From: Axinella damicornis
Lineage: Eukaryota > Porifera > Demospongiae > Axinellida > Axinellidae
NCBI GenBank assembly: GCA_963931865.1
Contig: OZ007509.1
Span: 15,341,983-15,405,982, forward strand
DNA length: 64,000 bases
Reading direction: 5' to 3'
Positions 1-15,368 of the stretch are shown one piece after another; the first letter of the stretch is position 1; every line of letters begins with the position of its first letter. The translations under genes were made by a program, and so were the position numbers. The notes under the pieces were generated by a model. That model had not been told where the DNA came from and made no database searches. It saw only the letters and a list, made by a program, of their open reading frames with translations.

Positions 1-541
1 AAGATTGAAGAGATCTTCTGGAGTCACCTTCCTGAGAATGGATCCCACTTTGGGGTCGACGTCAACTGTGGGCGTGGCCATTCACAACTTAAAAAGAACA
101 GTCGACTCCAGACTGACTCTTAGCATCTGGAGTCTGGACTAACAGTGGAGCGCTCAATGGATGATGAACTGAACCCGGACCTGAACCAACGCCCCTTACA
201 TTTACCTTGTCGTTATTCACATGATGAATATTTTTTATGAGATCAAAAAATTCAACACATGGTACTGTCAACGCAAACTAAAGAACAAAATGGAAAATGT
301 GGGAATGAGGCTAAGCAGGAAAAGAGTGCACACGTGAAGCGTTCTTGCAAGGGTGTCCTTTCGTCCTGGTTTCTACACCTACGTAGAGTGATAGTGAGAA
401 GACATTATACGCCATATACATGAGAAGATTGAACTATTAGCCATCTCATTATTCTGTGGAGAAAGTGGTCTGGCCAAAACCAGACCAGCCAGACCGGCTC
501 CACCGGCCCTGAATAGTCACACCACAGTGCTGTGTTCCTAC

Positions 542-1660
542 CTGCAGTTTGTACACAGGAGCAATCATGTTGACACCACAGTGTACAATGTAGGAGATGG
601 TGGGGTGGATCTCGCTGTACAGAGCCAGGAGACCAAGGTCGCTCAGGTCAACCTCAGTGGAGGTCTGTGAGGGAGTGTGTTTCAGACATGTAGGAAACAA
701 ATCAACTGACGTCTTCTGTCCAAATGGATGCACATTTGTATTACAGCTGCATCTGTTCAGATCTGTCCTTCCTCCAATCACCACCCACCCTCCCACCCAC
801 CCACTCCTCCCTCTTTCCTTCCTTCTCTGCATCACCTCCCACCTAAACAAACAAAGAAATATCCACGGTACACCTGCCCCCCTCCCTCCCTCACATTCTG
901 CTCCACGTGCTTCAGTGTCTGCTGTAGCAGTCTCTCCTCAGCAGTGGCCAGCCGAGTCCTGGCCATCAGGCGGTGGATGAGGTCGGTGGTTTCCTCTGGA
1001 GAGAGCCCCACCATCAGCATGTACACCAGCAGGTTGTGCAGCACCAGGCTCAGCAGAGTGTCTTCTTCAGAGCCAAATGCCTGGCGGTGGGCCTCCGACA
1101 GGGACGAGTACCTGCAGAGGGAGACCACAGTGACCATCCTACATTGTTATTATGATGTCATGTGGAATCACGTGATATCATGTGGTGTCGTGTGATGTCA
1201 TGTGAAGTCATGTGGTGTCGTGTGCTGACATGTGGTGTCATGTGATGCCCTGTGGTGTCGTGTGATGTCATGTGGTGTCATGGGATGCTGTGGTGTCATG
1301 GGATGCTGTGGTGTCATGTTACTCAATTAATGTCATATAGTGTTGTGTATAAGTGTGGATCACCCGTAATGTTTGGTTCCATCCCAGGTAGCTCCTATTC
1401 ATGTCCACAGTTGACACAAAGAGACCATTCCAGAACAGCCGATTCAGCAGGAACGTCTGGCAGACCCTTCATCAGATCCTTGTAGATGAATGTGCATGCA
1501 TGGGCGTGTATGTGGGTGTATGTGTGTGTGTGAGTGTGTGTGTGTTGAGCATGTGTGGTGTGTCGGGTGTGGTGTGTTAGTGTGTGTGTGGGTGGGTACC
1601 CAACACCAGGATAAAGGTCACTGGAATGTGGGCTGAAGTACTCAATACCCTGCACTAGGA
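542..1660 (-). pseudogene. MADD-like 3' fragment, copy M1
   Basis: Exon 895-1111 encodes the MADD death-domain segment (YSSLSEAHRQAFGSEEDTLL...LLQQTLKHVEQN) with intact AG/GT borders. Exon 542-664 encodes TSTEVDLSDLGLLALYSEIH... with a Cys at the usual Tyr of IVHYGVN. A remnant at ~1384-1490 encodes TFIYKDLMK but is frameshifted. A remnant at ~1600-1660 begins GIEYF, the dDENN exon, which then jumps into intron sequence. There is no terminal exon or α exon, so this is a decayed fragment of the gene described at 16352-21338. Confidence 0.65.
1150..1325. repeat. Degenerate minisatellite (ATGTGGTGTC-type) in a MADD-like intron
   Basis: Imperfect ~10-bp units alternating TGATGTCATG and TGGTGTCGTG. 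The same intron position carries related tracts at ~17690-17790, 44565-44620, 54790-54890 and 63120-63250. Confidence 0.75.
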
Positions 1661-1679
1661 ATAAACACAGAAACTACAA

Positions 1680-3960
1680 TTGACATCACAACTATTCTGT
1701 CATGCCGAGAGCTCACTTCAGCCAGCCAAAATGCCCACATACTAGATAAATTAGCTTGCAACTTGTTACTATCAATGCTGAGAACTCATTTCCTTCCATC
1801 ACTGGTGGGCGCAGCTTCACTGGTTACATTTGTAATGCATGCCACCATCCCATGACTGGTGTGTCCTCGTCCCCAAATATGGTAATACACTATCAGTCAT
1901 CAAGCCACCAGTTTTGACAAAATATCACACCAGTACAACTCACCAGTGGATCTCTGCCACAGAGCACAGAACTTGTCCAGAGCTGATATCAGGGCTCCCT
2001 AGGTTGGCCTTTAATGCTCTCCTATCACATACTGGTCTCTCTGGAATTGTGGGGCTCAGAAGTTAATTCTCTTAATGTTGAGAGCTTGCTTCAGCCAGTC
2101 AAAATGCCCACGCACTAGTAAAATCAGCTTGCAACCTGCTACTATCAATGCTGAGAACTCATTATTTCGTTCCGTCGCTGGTGGGTGTGGCTTCACTGGC
2201 TGTTCAAGTCTGTCTTATGCTGTGATATGGGACCAGCCATTTCCTGTGTAAGTGGGAAACTATAGCTACAGGACATGTAGTGAGCACACAAACTCACATC
2301 CCATGGAGGATTGGGATGCGAACAAAATCCACCAGTAACATTTTCTCTGTACATTTGTAATGCATGCCACCGTCACATGACTGCATGGTGTGTCCTCATC
2401 CCCATATTTGGTAATACACTATCAATCATCAAGCCACCAGTTTTGACAAAGTATCACAATCACGTTTACACACACCTGTGCAACTCACCAGTGGGTTTCT
2501 GTCAACCTTGTCCAGACTATACACTCCTATCACACACTGGTCTGTAGGTTGGCCTTCGAGTGCTTTCCTATCACAAACTGGTCTCTCTGGAATCGTGGGC
2601 TCCAGCTGGGAAGTTAGTCCTCTTCATGTTGACAGCCAGTCAAAATGCCCATAAGTCTAGCTGCTACTAACAGTGCTGAGAACTCTTTTCTGGTCTGTTA
2701 GTGGTGGGTGCGGCTTCACTGGCTGGACAAGTTTTGTCTTGTGCTGTGCCATGGGACCAGCCATTTCCTGAGTGAGTGAGGTACAGGACATGCAGTGAAC
2801 ACACAAACTCTGTACACTACATGATCGATGTCATTTTCTTCGCAAACAAAAACCGATCCATTAACATTGAAAACACTATTCTCTGGAAGATTCATACTAC
2901 GTACATACCATCCCATGACTGGAGGATTGGATTGATTATGTCATTTTCAATAAGAAAATCCATCTGCACGATATAACTAACAATTATTGCAAACACTATT
3001 CTTGGGTCACATCAAATTCTGCAGCACATACCACTGGTTTCTCTACTCGTGGTTGTTAGGCCAGCCCTAGCCTCATTCCCAGGCCCGAGAAAAGGAGGAG
3101 AAAAGGGCCTGGTTTCCACTGTCCAACAATGTCATCCCCAAATAATATTATGGTATTGCACTAGCTATCCGGTGAACTTTTCCCCAGCCAGTGGTTTTGC
3201 TGATGCATGCACTTGTACAAACTCACAACTCACCAGCTGCAGTGGGTTTCATCCAGAGCACTGTAGCTACTTGTCCAGGGCTGATCTCATGCAGGGATCG
3301 GTCGGTTGGACTTTGATTGCTCTCCTTCCACACCTGATACTCAGGCTGGTCTCTCTGGGATCGTGGAACTCCAGTTCAGAAGTTACTTCTCTTGATCGAT
3401 GCTGGCAGCTTGCTTCAGCCAGTCAAACCGTCCATGACATTAGTAAAATGCAGCTTGCAACCTGGTGCTATCAATGCCAAGAACTCCTTTCGGCCGTCAA
3501 TGGTGGTCTTGTGCTGCGATGAGGACCAGCCATTTCCTGAGTGAGTGAGAGGGAAACTGTGTTGGTACAGGACATGTAGTGAACAAACAAACTCAGTGCA
3601 GTAGCTACTACAGGTCAGGAGGCTACCACATTATATCACACACCAGGAGCCCATAACAAGAACGGGCTCCTGTGCTATGCTCCTGCACATACATAAGCAA
3701 GTCCAGCCATGTCTTCCCAAATATGGGCATTACACTATCACTGTTCCCCCATTTCCTGTGGTTTTGACAATCACATCACCTGTATATACAAACTCACAAC
3801 TCACCAGTGGGTTTTCATCCTGGCTGTGTAGGTTGGAGGTTCTCTCTTTCCACTTCCGTCTACACCAAATACTCAGGCTGGGTCTTGCTGGAATTGTAAC
3901 TGGGAAGGCGAATCTCTCGATGCTGCGAGTTTAAACTTGTTTCAGCCAGTCAAATTTACA
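1680..3960 (-). pseudogene. Array of decayed Death-domain exons downstream of gene A
   Basis: At least four units with borders near 1941, 2485, 3231 and 3801 resemble, on the minus strand, the end of gene A/D exon 1: an FDWLKQAL-like start, the stretch equivalent to FQRDQPEY...VWKES, and the ending CCACTG|GTGAGT. Each carries stops or indels. Spacing is about 550-750 bp, with conserved intron-like filler between units. No ankyrin or GTPase part is present. They lie after the gene A stop, so they look like duplicated, dead terminal exons. Similar arrays follow C, D, E and (shorter) B. Confidence 0.6.
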
Positions 3961-4141
3961 TAGCACTAGTAAACGAAGCTTGTAGGCCAGGTCTATCAAT
4001 GCAGAGAACGTCCTTAAATCATGTTCAAAATTATAAGCTCTAAATGCTGGAACTAGCTATACAGTGTATATAGTAGTCAAGAGGTAGGCATCAGTGTACA
4101 GCATAGTAGACTAACAAAAGGAGATCCGTACAAGGGAATAG

Positions 4142-8751
<4,610 letters not shown>

Positions 8752-8780
8752 TTTCTCTCTTCGGCAATACTAGTAATTAT

Positions 8781-8797
8781 TATCAGAACCGGAAGTC
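8781..8797 (-). promoter_or_regulatory. Putative ETS-type promoter element of gene A
   Basis: CCGGAAGT (plus-strand orientation, 8789-8796) lies about 40 bp upstream of the ATG and is followed at ~8822 by a GC box (CCCCGCCC). The same pair precedes genes B and D, and a degraded form precedes C. No TATA box is evident. ETS plus GC-box promoters are common in TATA-less animal genes; function here is inferred. Confidence 0.4.
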
Positions 8798-9095
8798 CAT
8801 GATCCAGGCCGGTGAATTTCAGCCCCGCCCACATGCATTCGATTGCACTTATGCCATCAATCCTCATGGCACATATCCTGCATATGTATTAGTCTCGTTC
8901 CCAGACGATTTTTCGCACGCGGGGGAATGTAAAGTCTGGCCCGCGAGACTACATAATTGTGTATATCCTGCATATATATGTATATGGGAGGTAGGAGTGC
9001 AACAGTATGTGAGCGGAGCGGGCCTGAATTAACCCATGTCTGGTCAAGAAGTCTGGAATGCATAATGGTACACAACAAACAAAGGCATAATTATT

Positions 9096-9225
9096 ATGAT
9101 AGTGGCCCAGCCGCAGGAAGTACATAGGTAGCTAATAGACATGCATGACTGTGCATTCAGCACTGGCGCGGTGGCCTTGGCCCTAACTTACCCCAACCGT
9201 TGCTGTACTTCCTGCCGGACCAATA
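9096..9225. mobile_element. TTGGTC-family MITE (degraded copy)
   Basis: The ends are inverted relatives of TATTGGTCTGGCAGGAAGTA: left gtggcccagccgcaggaagt, right acttcctgccggaccaata. Intact relatives are at 15893-16018 and 61385-61510. No coding capacity. Confidence 0.55.
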
Positions 9226-9229
9226 GCTA

Positions 9230-9559
9230 ATCACTTCGGTAAAAAGAACCTGCTGTATAAATTTAACAGGGATGCCAGCCAAGGTCCTCATAATAAAATG
9301 ATGGTCATTTTGAGCTGTGTAACAGAATGATAGGGAATTAATAACGTCTTCTAGTCACTCCCTGGCATAATAATTGCTAATACAAATTGAGTCAGTATTT
9401 GACGGCTTTGCATTAAGATGCTGGTCTGACCCTTGTTTGGCCGGCGCCGGAGGGTCACTTGGCATGTCTGTAGCTTGGTTCTGGGTAGGAGAAGAACTGG
9501 AACAGAAGGATAGGCTTTCACTGTGAACTGCAAAGACAGAGACAGAATCGTGACAGCCA
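9230..9559. other. Intergenic, shared upstream block
   Basis: Contains the block gggatgcca...aaggtcctcat...gggtcattttgagctgtgtaac that recurs near 15755, 42828 and 61248, always between an ANK gene and a MADD-like tail. No reading frame of note. Confidence 0.5.
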
Positions 9560-10172
9560 TTAACCCTTTAAGCCCCATTGACGCCTGTAGACGTCATTTA
9601 GACCCTATGCACTTGTAGGGCTTCTCGTCAGTCCAAAAACAGACCAAAAAGGCTTCAGATGGCCTAGGAACAACTTTAATGGACAAACTCAAAAATTTGG
9701 TCAGATTTCAGCGCGCCTCAGCTAAACGTACAAGCGGGGGGGTATCGAAAGGGGGGGCGCAGCCCCCCCTTCCCTTCGCCACTTTCGTGGGCGGTTTTTG
9801 ATTTTAATGAGATTCATTGACCCGAGGATTTTTGATTTTAATGAGATTCATGGACCCAATCCCGGGCCTGAAGAAAACATGCAAATTGGTGGTCTAAGGG
9901 GTGCCATCAGTCAGATCTGGCCCAAGTTTAGGGAAATGCTGGGCGAAAATCCAGCTGACATCCACCTTTGACCTCCGATTGCTGGGCTTGTGGGGGGTCA
10001 TGAATATCATTAACGGTATTGCCAGAGGGGTCTCTCCATGTGTGCGAGCCCCACCAAGTCTGGCCGCTGAGGAGCGAATGCTGTGGGAGAGGAGTACCTA
10101 CGAAGGTGGTGTGCGCTGAATGCATGAAAATGTGTTGTCTTGGTGGGAAGAATTCGGTAGTTAAAGGGTTAA
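9560..10172. mobile_element. piggyBac-type MITE, copy 1 (TTAA target duplication)
   Basis: The element runs 9564-10168 (605 bp), starting CCCTTTAA and ending TTAAAGGG, flanked on both sides by TTAA. With the flanks the ends form the perfect 12-bp inverted repeat TTAACCCTTTAA / TTAAAGGGTTAA. TTAA duplication with CCC...GGG termini is diagnostic of the piggyBac superfamily. Internal short frames show no recognisable transposase, so it is non-autonomous. Confidence 0.85.
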
Positions 10173-10286
10173 TATGTGCATGGAGGATCAATGAATCTCA
10201 TTAAAAATCGGCAAACCTTCCCAAACTGGCACACAGTACAAGTCTAGGGCATTTTGAGGGCCTATTCCCACCAACCATGAATCTCA

Positions 10287-10902
10287 TTAACCCTTTAAGC
10301 CCCATTGACGCCTGTAGACGTCATTTAGACCCTATGCACTTGTAGGGCTTCTCGTCAGTCCAAAAACAGACCAAAAAGGCTTCAGATGGCCTAGGAACAA
10401 CTTTAATGGACAAACTCAAAAATTTGGTCAGATTTCGGCGCGCCTCCTCAGCTAAACGTACAAGCGGGGGGGTATCGAAAGGGGGGGCGCAGCCCCCCCT
10501 TCCCTTCGCCACTTTCGTGGGCAGTTTTTGATTTTAATGAGATTCCTTGACCCGAGGATTTTTGATTTTAATGAGATTCATGGACCCAATCCAGGGCCTG
10601 AAGAAAACATGCAAATTGGTGGTCTAAGGGGTGCCATCAGTCAGATCTGGCCCAAGTTTAGGGAAATGCTGGGCGAAAATCCAGCTGACATCCACCTTTG
10701 ACCTCCGATTGCTGGGCTTGTGGGGGGTCATGAATATCATTAACAGTATTGCCAGAGGGGTCTCTCCATGTGTGCGAGCCCCACCAAGTCTGGCCGCTGA
10801 GGAGCGAATGCTGTGGGAGAGGAGTACCTACGAAGGTGGTGTGCACTGAATGCATGAAAATGTGTTGTCTTGGTGGGAAGAATTCGGTAGTTAAAGGGTT
10901 AA
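10287..10902. mobile_element. piggyBac-type MITE, copy 2
   Basis: Element 10291-10898 (608 bp) is nearly identical to copy 1 and in the same orientation, with TTAA on both sides. It differs by a 3-bp insertion (cctcctcagc against cctcagc) and a few substitutions. The 114-bp spacer between copies contains a fragment resembling the element's interior in inverse orientation. Confidence 0.85.
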
Positions 10903-10974
10903 GAGCTCGTTCTGGCATCTGATTGTCCTAGTGTATTGTAGCATTACACATCACATGATAGTGTCCTCTTGCGC

Positions 10975-11100
10975 TGAAAGTGTTTAGAATGGGAATGGGA
11001 CCCTCTCCAGTGGTTTTTGGTGATATGGGATCTCCCGACCTGAGGCATGCGCAGTGTGGTATGGATTGGACCTTCCCCACCTGGAAGTGTTGGCTCTAGC
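10975..11100 (-). pseudogene. Short MADD-like relic (end of α exon and following intron)
   Basis: Matches the sequence at 16553-16650: the block gtgtttagaatgggaatggg, then the end of the α exon with its donor region (ccccacctg). Only about 120 bp survives. It occupies the expected place of a MADD tail upstream of gene A. Confidence 0.5.
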
Positions 11101-11173
11101 CTCGTTCCCAGGCCTTCCATGCACACCTCCAGTTTTTGCACGCTGCAAGCAATCAAAAACTGGAGGTGTATAA
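11101..11173. mobile_element. Hairpin MITE fragment
   Basis: Begins with the family end cctcgttcccaggcc and contains the inverted pair acctccagtttttg / caaaaactggaggt, also found inside the related element at 15369-15450. Confidence 0.45.
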
Positions 11174-11660
11174 CTGTAAAAAGAGAAGGGTTGTTTTAAC
11201 CAGGATTGGCTCTGGTCACTATAGTTGCATCTCAGTGCCTCCTCCACTGTGGTGACCAAGGAATGAGCACACAAGTGCAGCCTACTTTGATTCTATTAGT
11301 AGCTGTTGGATAGGAAAACCTAGTAGGCCCAGGGCCCTAAGTCAAGTTTCTTAGGTCCGGGTAACTAGGAGAATATGGGAATATATAGAAGTGTATGCAG
11401 CTGCACTTCCAAACAATGTGCAGATCATTACACTGCTTGACCACTGTAGGTCCTCCAACAGACATACAGATGGGTAAACAAAAAATATAGGTAAGTCACG
11501 TACTTATAATTAAGAAACTTCAGAAGTCAAGCTACACAACATTTGTGATTGTGGGCCCATTCTTTGATCACCACAGTGGAGCGCGAGGCACTGATATGCA
11601 ACTACCAGAGCCTGGATATATATTTAGAAGACCTGGGAATGAGGTTAGTGTACATCTTCT
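11174..11660. other. Intergenic stretch, nothing recognised
   Basis: No reading frame, RNA gene or structured repeat that I can support. Confidence 0.4.
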
Positions 11661-11669
11661 TCATCTTCA

Positions 11670-12110
11670 GAAATGTTCCTCCACTGGCCAACAAATGAGC
11701 CAAAAAAGCTGGTGATTTCATTCTCAATGACTTTGACTAGAGTACTTTATCCAGCAGTGCATGGTTTCCTAGCACAAAGATTTTGAAGGCTGCATGCTCC
11801 TACCTGTCTGACATCTCCGCACAAATATGTTAAACATCTTAAGATGTAACTAGTTTGGATACAAGACAAGAGAAACATAACAAGCTATATCAGTGTTGAC
11901 CAATGTAGCTAGTGGAGTGTCACCCAAGTATCTTCAACTCGAAACAGATCACAGTTGCACTCCTCTACAAGGAAGTTCAGCTAGAGATGTCCAGTTTCCC
12001 ACTCTTACAAGCCATGGAAGCCACGTGCAGGAGTCATCCCACCTCCTGGTGTAATTCATGATCTGGCACAGTCAACAAGGAACTCAATTAATAACAATGT
12101 CCAGTTTCAA
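11670..12110 (-). pseudogene. Relic of an ANK-Roc gene (copy F)
   Basis: 11674-11805 matches the Roc region of genes A-E, including the Walker A segment, but with two inserted bases and TAA in place of the catalytic-lysine codon (GGA TAA AGT for GGA AAA AGT). 11885-12015 matches ankyrin repeats (ggagtgtcacc, cagttgcactcctc, gtccagtttcccactcttacaag) with indels. The COR and Death parts are gone. Confidence 0.75.
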
Positions 12111-12559
12111 GTATTAGCTATTCTCGAGGTTATTTTTGGCCTTTGAATTGTTGGGCTCAAAACTGCTAGCCACACCCACGTGCCAATAATGAGCCTTGTC
12201 CCACCCTTCCTGCATGCTGACCCAGAACCTACAAGTATCTCCCAAGGACATTCCCAGAAGTTGATAAATAGTGATCTTGGGTAGCAGCTCTTTGTTGCAA
12301 AAATATTAGAGGATTGGAAGTCCAATGAACTTCACATGCACATTGTTACTTAGACTTAGATTCCATGAGCAGTATAACTCTCGATCTAGCTTCACCGCAG
12401 AGGGGAGTGGCTGCATCATGAAGTCAGGAATGGTATGCAACAAACAAAGACCAGGATGTGAAACGTGATTGATATAAAAGATTTCTAAGTGTGATCGAAT
12501 TCAAAAAATGGGAATGTAGACTCATGACCTGACAGAAAGATCGAGTTTAAATCTGGTAG
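12111..12559. other. 5' flank of relic F, shared with relic G
   Basis: 12295-12420 is similar to 53880-54025 (gattccatgagcagta...cagaggggagt). These are the upstream sequences of two dead ANK genes, so the two relics descend from one duplication. No gene seen. Confidence 0.45.
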
Positions 12560-12689
12560 CTAGCTAGGGAGTGAATGAATGATGTCACACCTGAAAGTGC
12601 ATTTTGAAGATGCACGGCAGTATGTGCTGGCACCTAATTGACAGGTCACTGGTGTATGAGGACCAGCGGGAGAGAGCAGATACTGTGGC

Positions 12690-12785
12690 AGGGAAGACCA
12701 GCAGAGACCCCTGGAGACCAGCGGAGACCCCTCGAGACCAGCGGAGTCCCCTGGAGACCAAGGGAGACCAGCAGAGACCATGCAC
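12690..12785. repeat. Minisatellite, GAGACCAGCGGAGACCCCTG-type units
   Basis: About five imperfect 15-20 bp units of GGAGACCAGCRGAGACC. The partner segment (32520-32565) has fewer units, so copy number differs between the duplicates. Confidence 0.7.
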
Positions 12786-12933
12786 ATCAAGGCTATACGA
12801 TTCATTACAGTCTCCCACCATGAAACTGTCCTTAGCTTCGATGTGGACAGGGACGAGACTAGTAGTACATATTGGAATGCAAGCTACATTTCTTTCAGAT
12901 ATTAACTTAGTGCAAGCTGTCCAACACGGAAAC

Positions 12934-13079
12934 ATGTTTTGCGAATTGACATCTTGCACTGCACATGTGTAAATCACCAGGTGGTGTTCATAGAGAGGAG
13001 ATCTCTTCGATCTTCCTCTCTATGAACACCACCTGGTGATTTACACACGTGCAGTGCAAGATGCCAATTCGCAAAACAT
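12934..13079. repeat. Near-perfect inverted repeat, ~66-bp arms
   Basis: Left arm 12934-12999 pairs with right arm 13014-13079 around a 14-bp loop (agatctcttcgatc-like). Only a few mismatches occur. At the matching site in the partner duplicate (~32740-32815) the right arm is absent. Confidence 0.85.
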
Positions 13080-13400
13080 TTTTCCGAGCCACCATTGGAG
13101 AACGGAACCCACTTTGGGGTCGACTGTGGGCATGGCTATTCATAACTTGAGACCATGCAGTAAGAGCTTCTGGACCGATGAGATTACTCTAGCCACCGGC
13201 CCCTCTCCACCAGGCCGGTTACACGCGCACACGGTGCGCCCACTTTACCGGCCGCGTGGAGAGGGGCTAGCAGCTAGACTGATGGGAAAGATGCTCAAGG
13301 GGGAACTATACTCCCAGGGGATCACTGGGCATGGGATTCCACATGCAATCACTGCTCTTTACTTCAACACTTCACAGCGTCACTTAGAAATAGTCTCGTA

Positions 13401-13463
13401 AGCCAGCCTCTTTTTTCTAAGTAGGGGGCGTGGAAAAAGAGGCTGACTTGCGAGACTAACTCA
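13401..13463. mobile_element. Short hairpin element (copy at 33127-33200)
   Basis: gtctcgtaagccagcctctttt pairs with aaaagaggctgacttgcgagac around a ~15-bp loop. Its ends (AGTCTCG / CGAGACT) resemble the hairpin MITE family described at 53034. Confidence 0.55.
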
Positions 13464-13864
13464 AAAACTGGTCTTTGCATGACGTCTCCCTCGTTTTCTT
13501 TAACTTGCGCAAGGCCCTTGATAATGTTCAACTACCTCTTGCAGAGTATTACCCGCATGCAGTGGGTTTCCTCTTAGCTATGTAATAGGCAACAATATGT
13601 CATTGTAGAGAAAAGTTATATATACAGTGACACAGTCTTGTGCCTGGGCCTTTGCTGTTTCTAATTTATATTTCCACCTTTCTGAGCTGAAACTCACTAC
13701 ATAGTGAGTAACTGAAAACATGGGTAGCTAGAGTATCACTACTCTCCCCGCTACAGTTGAATGAAAAAAGCACCTCTACGTCTTCAAATACAGAACACTC
13801 ACCTTGGCAGCTTGGCAACATGAGCTTTCGAAGTAGGGTGAGGTGCCTTTGCATATTTACTAGA

Positions 13865-14330
13865 CTAAATTTGAAGGAAGTTTTTTGGCGGGAAGTCAGG
13901 TCCAGGTGCACGCGCATGCGCAACCTGATACATCCGGTTTGGGTTTAAATAAGGAATTTGCACCAAGTTTTGGCGGGAAGTCGGGATGGCACACTCGCTA
14001 AGCACTTGCTTTGCAGCCTGGGGGTTGAGTGTTCGCCTCCCCAATAACCGAGTACGAGTCTGGGCCACTCCGTACATACCGGTTCTCGACTTCCCCGCCT
14101 AGCAGCTCGAGTACGCCGGTTCCCATCTGACCACCGAAGCTAAAGGTGTTCTGGTAGAAAGCAGGTTAGCCTCCTGTGATTCCAGGACCGCCTATCCAGC
14201 GCTCCTGAGGCTTACACTTCGGTGTCTGACCTGTCACGGAGGGATGGGTTGTTGCTAGGTTGTATTTTTTTTCTTTTTTTTCTTTCTTTTTTTGTGTTCT
14301 TTTTCCCCTTTTTTCATGTTTAGATAGGCT
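13865..14330 (+). mobile_element. SINE-like element with tRNA-like and 5S-rRNA-like parts, copy 1
   Basis: 13984-14042 has tRNA-like boxes (TGGCACACTCGCTAAGC as A box; TGTTCGCCTCC as B box). 14104-14220 resembles 5S rRNA around its internal promoter: ATCTGACCACCGAAGCTAA against TCTGATCTCGGAAGCTAAG, then CAGGTTAG and GACCGCCT as in the 5S 3' half. A T-rich tail follows (14262-14312). GGCGGGAAGTC occurs twice just upstream. Other copies should confirm; one is at 33600-34060. Confidence 0.5.
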
Positions 14331-14788
14331 AGTAATATGATTACCTGTGACATTTCTGTATAGAGAAGCAGTATAATGGAAAGAAAAAATAAATGAACGT
14401 AAAGACGGTCTCTACAGTATTGTACATGTATACCTTTCGGTGCGTCCTCTTCCCCATCGGCCCACTAGCCAGGGGCCAGGGCCCCGGCCTACTGAGTTTG
14501 GCTTCTCACTACTCACTGTCTGCCTGGTCTAGTTCTATATACCCATGTGCATGTGCACTTCCATGTTCTATGGATATTAACTTCAACTGTATTCTCACAA
14601 GATGTTCGTATCCTGCTTGCTAAAATACCCTTTCGACTAGTGCTGACGCAGCAAGGCCCCATTTAACCATAGAATTCTGCAACATGACAAAGCTATATAT
14701 TTATGTGCTAGGCTAGACATGTGCTACATTATTAATTTCATGCATGCAATTATATTGATGTTTGCCGGATTACAAGTGTCTCCAACTA

Positions 14789-14888
14789 GCCTCATACCCA
14801 GGCCTTCTCACGCCAGTGTTTGTCGCTTACAGTGCTAGCTGATTGGCACTGCAAAGCGATAAACACAGGGGTGAGAAGGCGAGGCTAT
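14789..14888. mobile_element. Hairpin MITE, CCTCATACCCAGG-type
   Basis: tagcctcatacccaggcc...ttctcacgcc pairs with ggtgagaaggcgaggcta, with an internal pair tgtttgtcgctt / gcgataaaca. It belongs to the TAGCCTCGTTCCCAGG family; a duplicate is at 34518-34620. Confidence 0.6.
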
Positions 14889-14929
14889 TACCACCCCAAG
14901 GGATCTGGACTCAGATCTACATTCAACTG

Positions 14930-15367
14930 AAGTCACACAGGAACTCCTACTCTGCATGAAATGCTTCGTATCCGCCATCCAAGATCCAAATCTCATGAGC
15001 CCTGTCAGCTATTGTGAGGCAAAAGTGCTCAAAACGGTTGAAAGGTTTTTCGTCAGTGTCTATGTAGCTAAGCCTCTTCCGCCGAATGTGAGTCAAACTA
15101 AATTGCTACGGTCTTCCGATCTTTCTGCAGCATGTCTCGTCTCCTTGCTAACCATTCGGCATGCAGCTGGCAGTCAGGTTGCTCACTGCCATACACCACA
15201 ACAGGACTTGGATTTTCTGGTCTAAAATACTCCCTGATGTACTGTTTGATGAACAAACTCCTCTTCTGAACAATTGAGGTCAAGACTTGGGTACGAAACT
15301 GCTGTAGCAATGTGGCCCCGGGAATACTCCTCTTGAGGGAGTGTGTCAATCACCATGGTGGTGCTCA
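14930..15367 (-). pseudogene. Rhodanese-domain exon, disabled copy 1
   Basis: From 15367 the frame reads MVIDTLPQEEYSRGHIATA, the first part of a rhodanese fold. It stops shortly after and the reading continues one frame over as RPENPSPVVVYGSEQPDCQL. A third piece near 15010-14940 reads LTIADRAHEIWILDGGYEAF followed by HAE-stop, where the partner copy at 34.7 kb keeps a Tyr codon (TAT against TAG). The final segment resembles rhodanese-like domains of CDC25/DUSP and CEP41 type. No active-site CxxxxxR loop is visible. I cannot assign the parent gene. Confidence 0.6.
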
Positions 15368-15368
15368 T

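Noticed and set aside
1839..2547. Short plus-strand frames repeated at 1839, 2311, 36212, 36684, 45129 and 45600
   Set aside because: Conserved only because the segments are recent duplicates; they run antisense through the decayed Death-domain exons.
9901..10191. Open frames inside the piggyBac-type MITE as transposase
   Set aside because: Too short (72-87 codons), no DDD motif or recognisable transposase domain on either strand.
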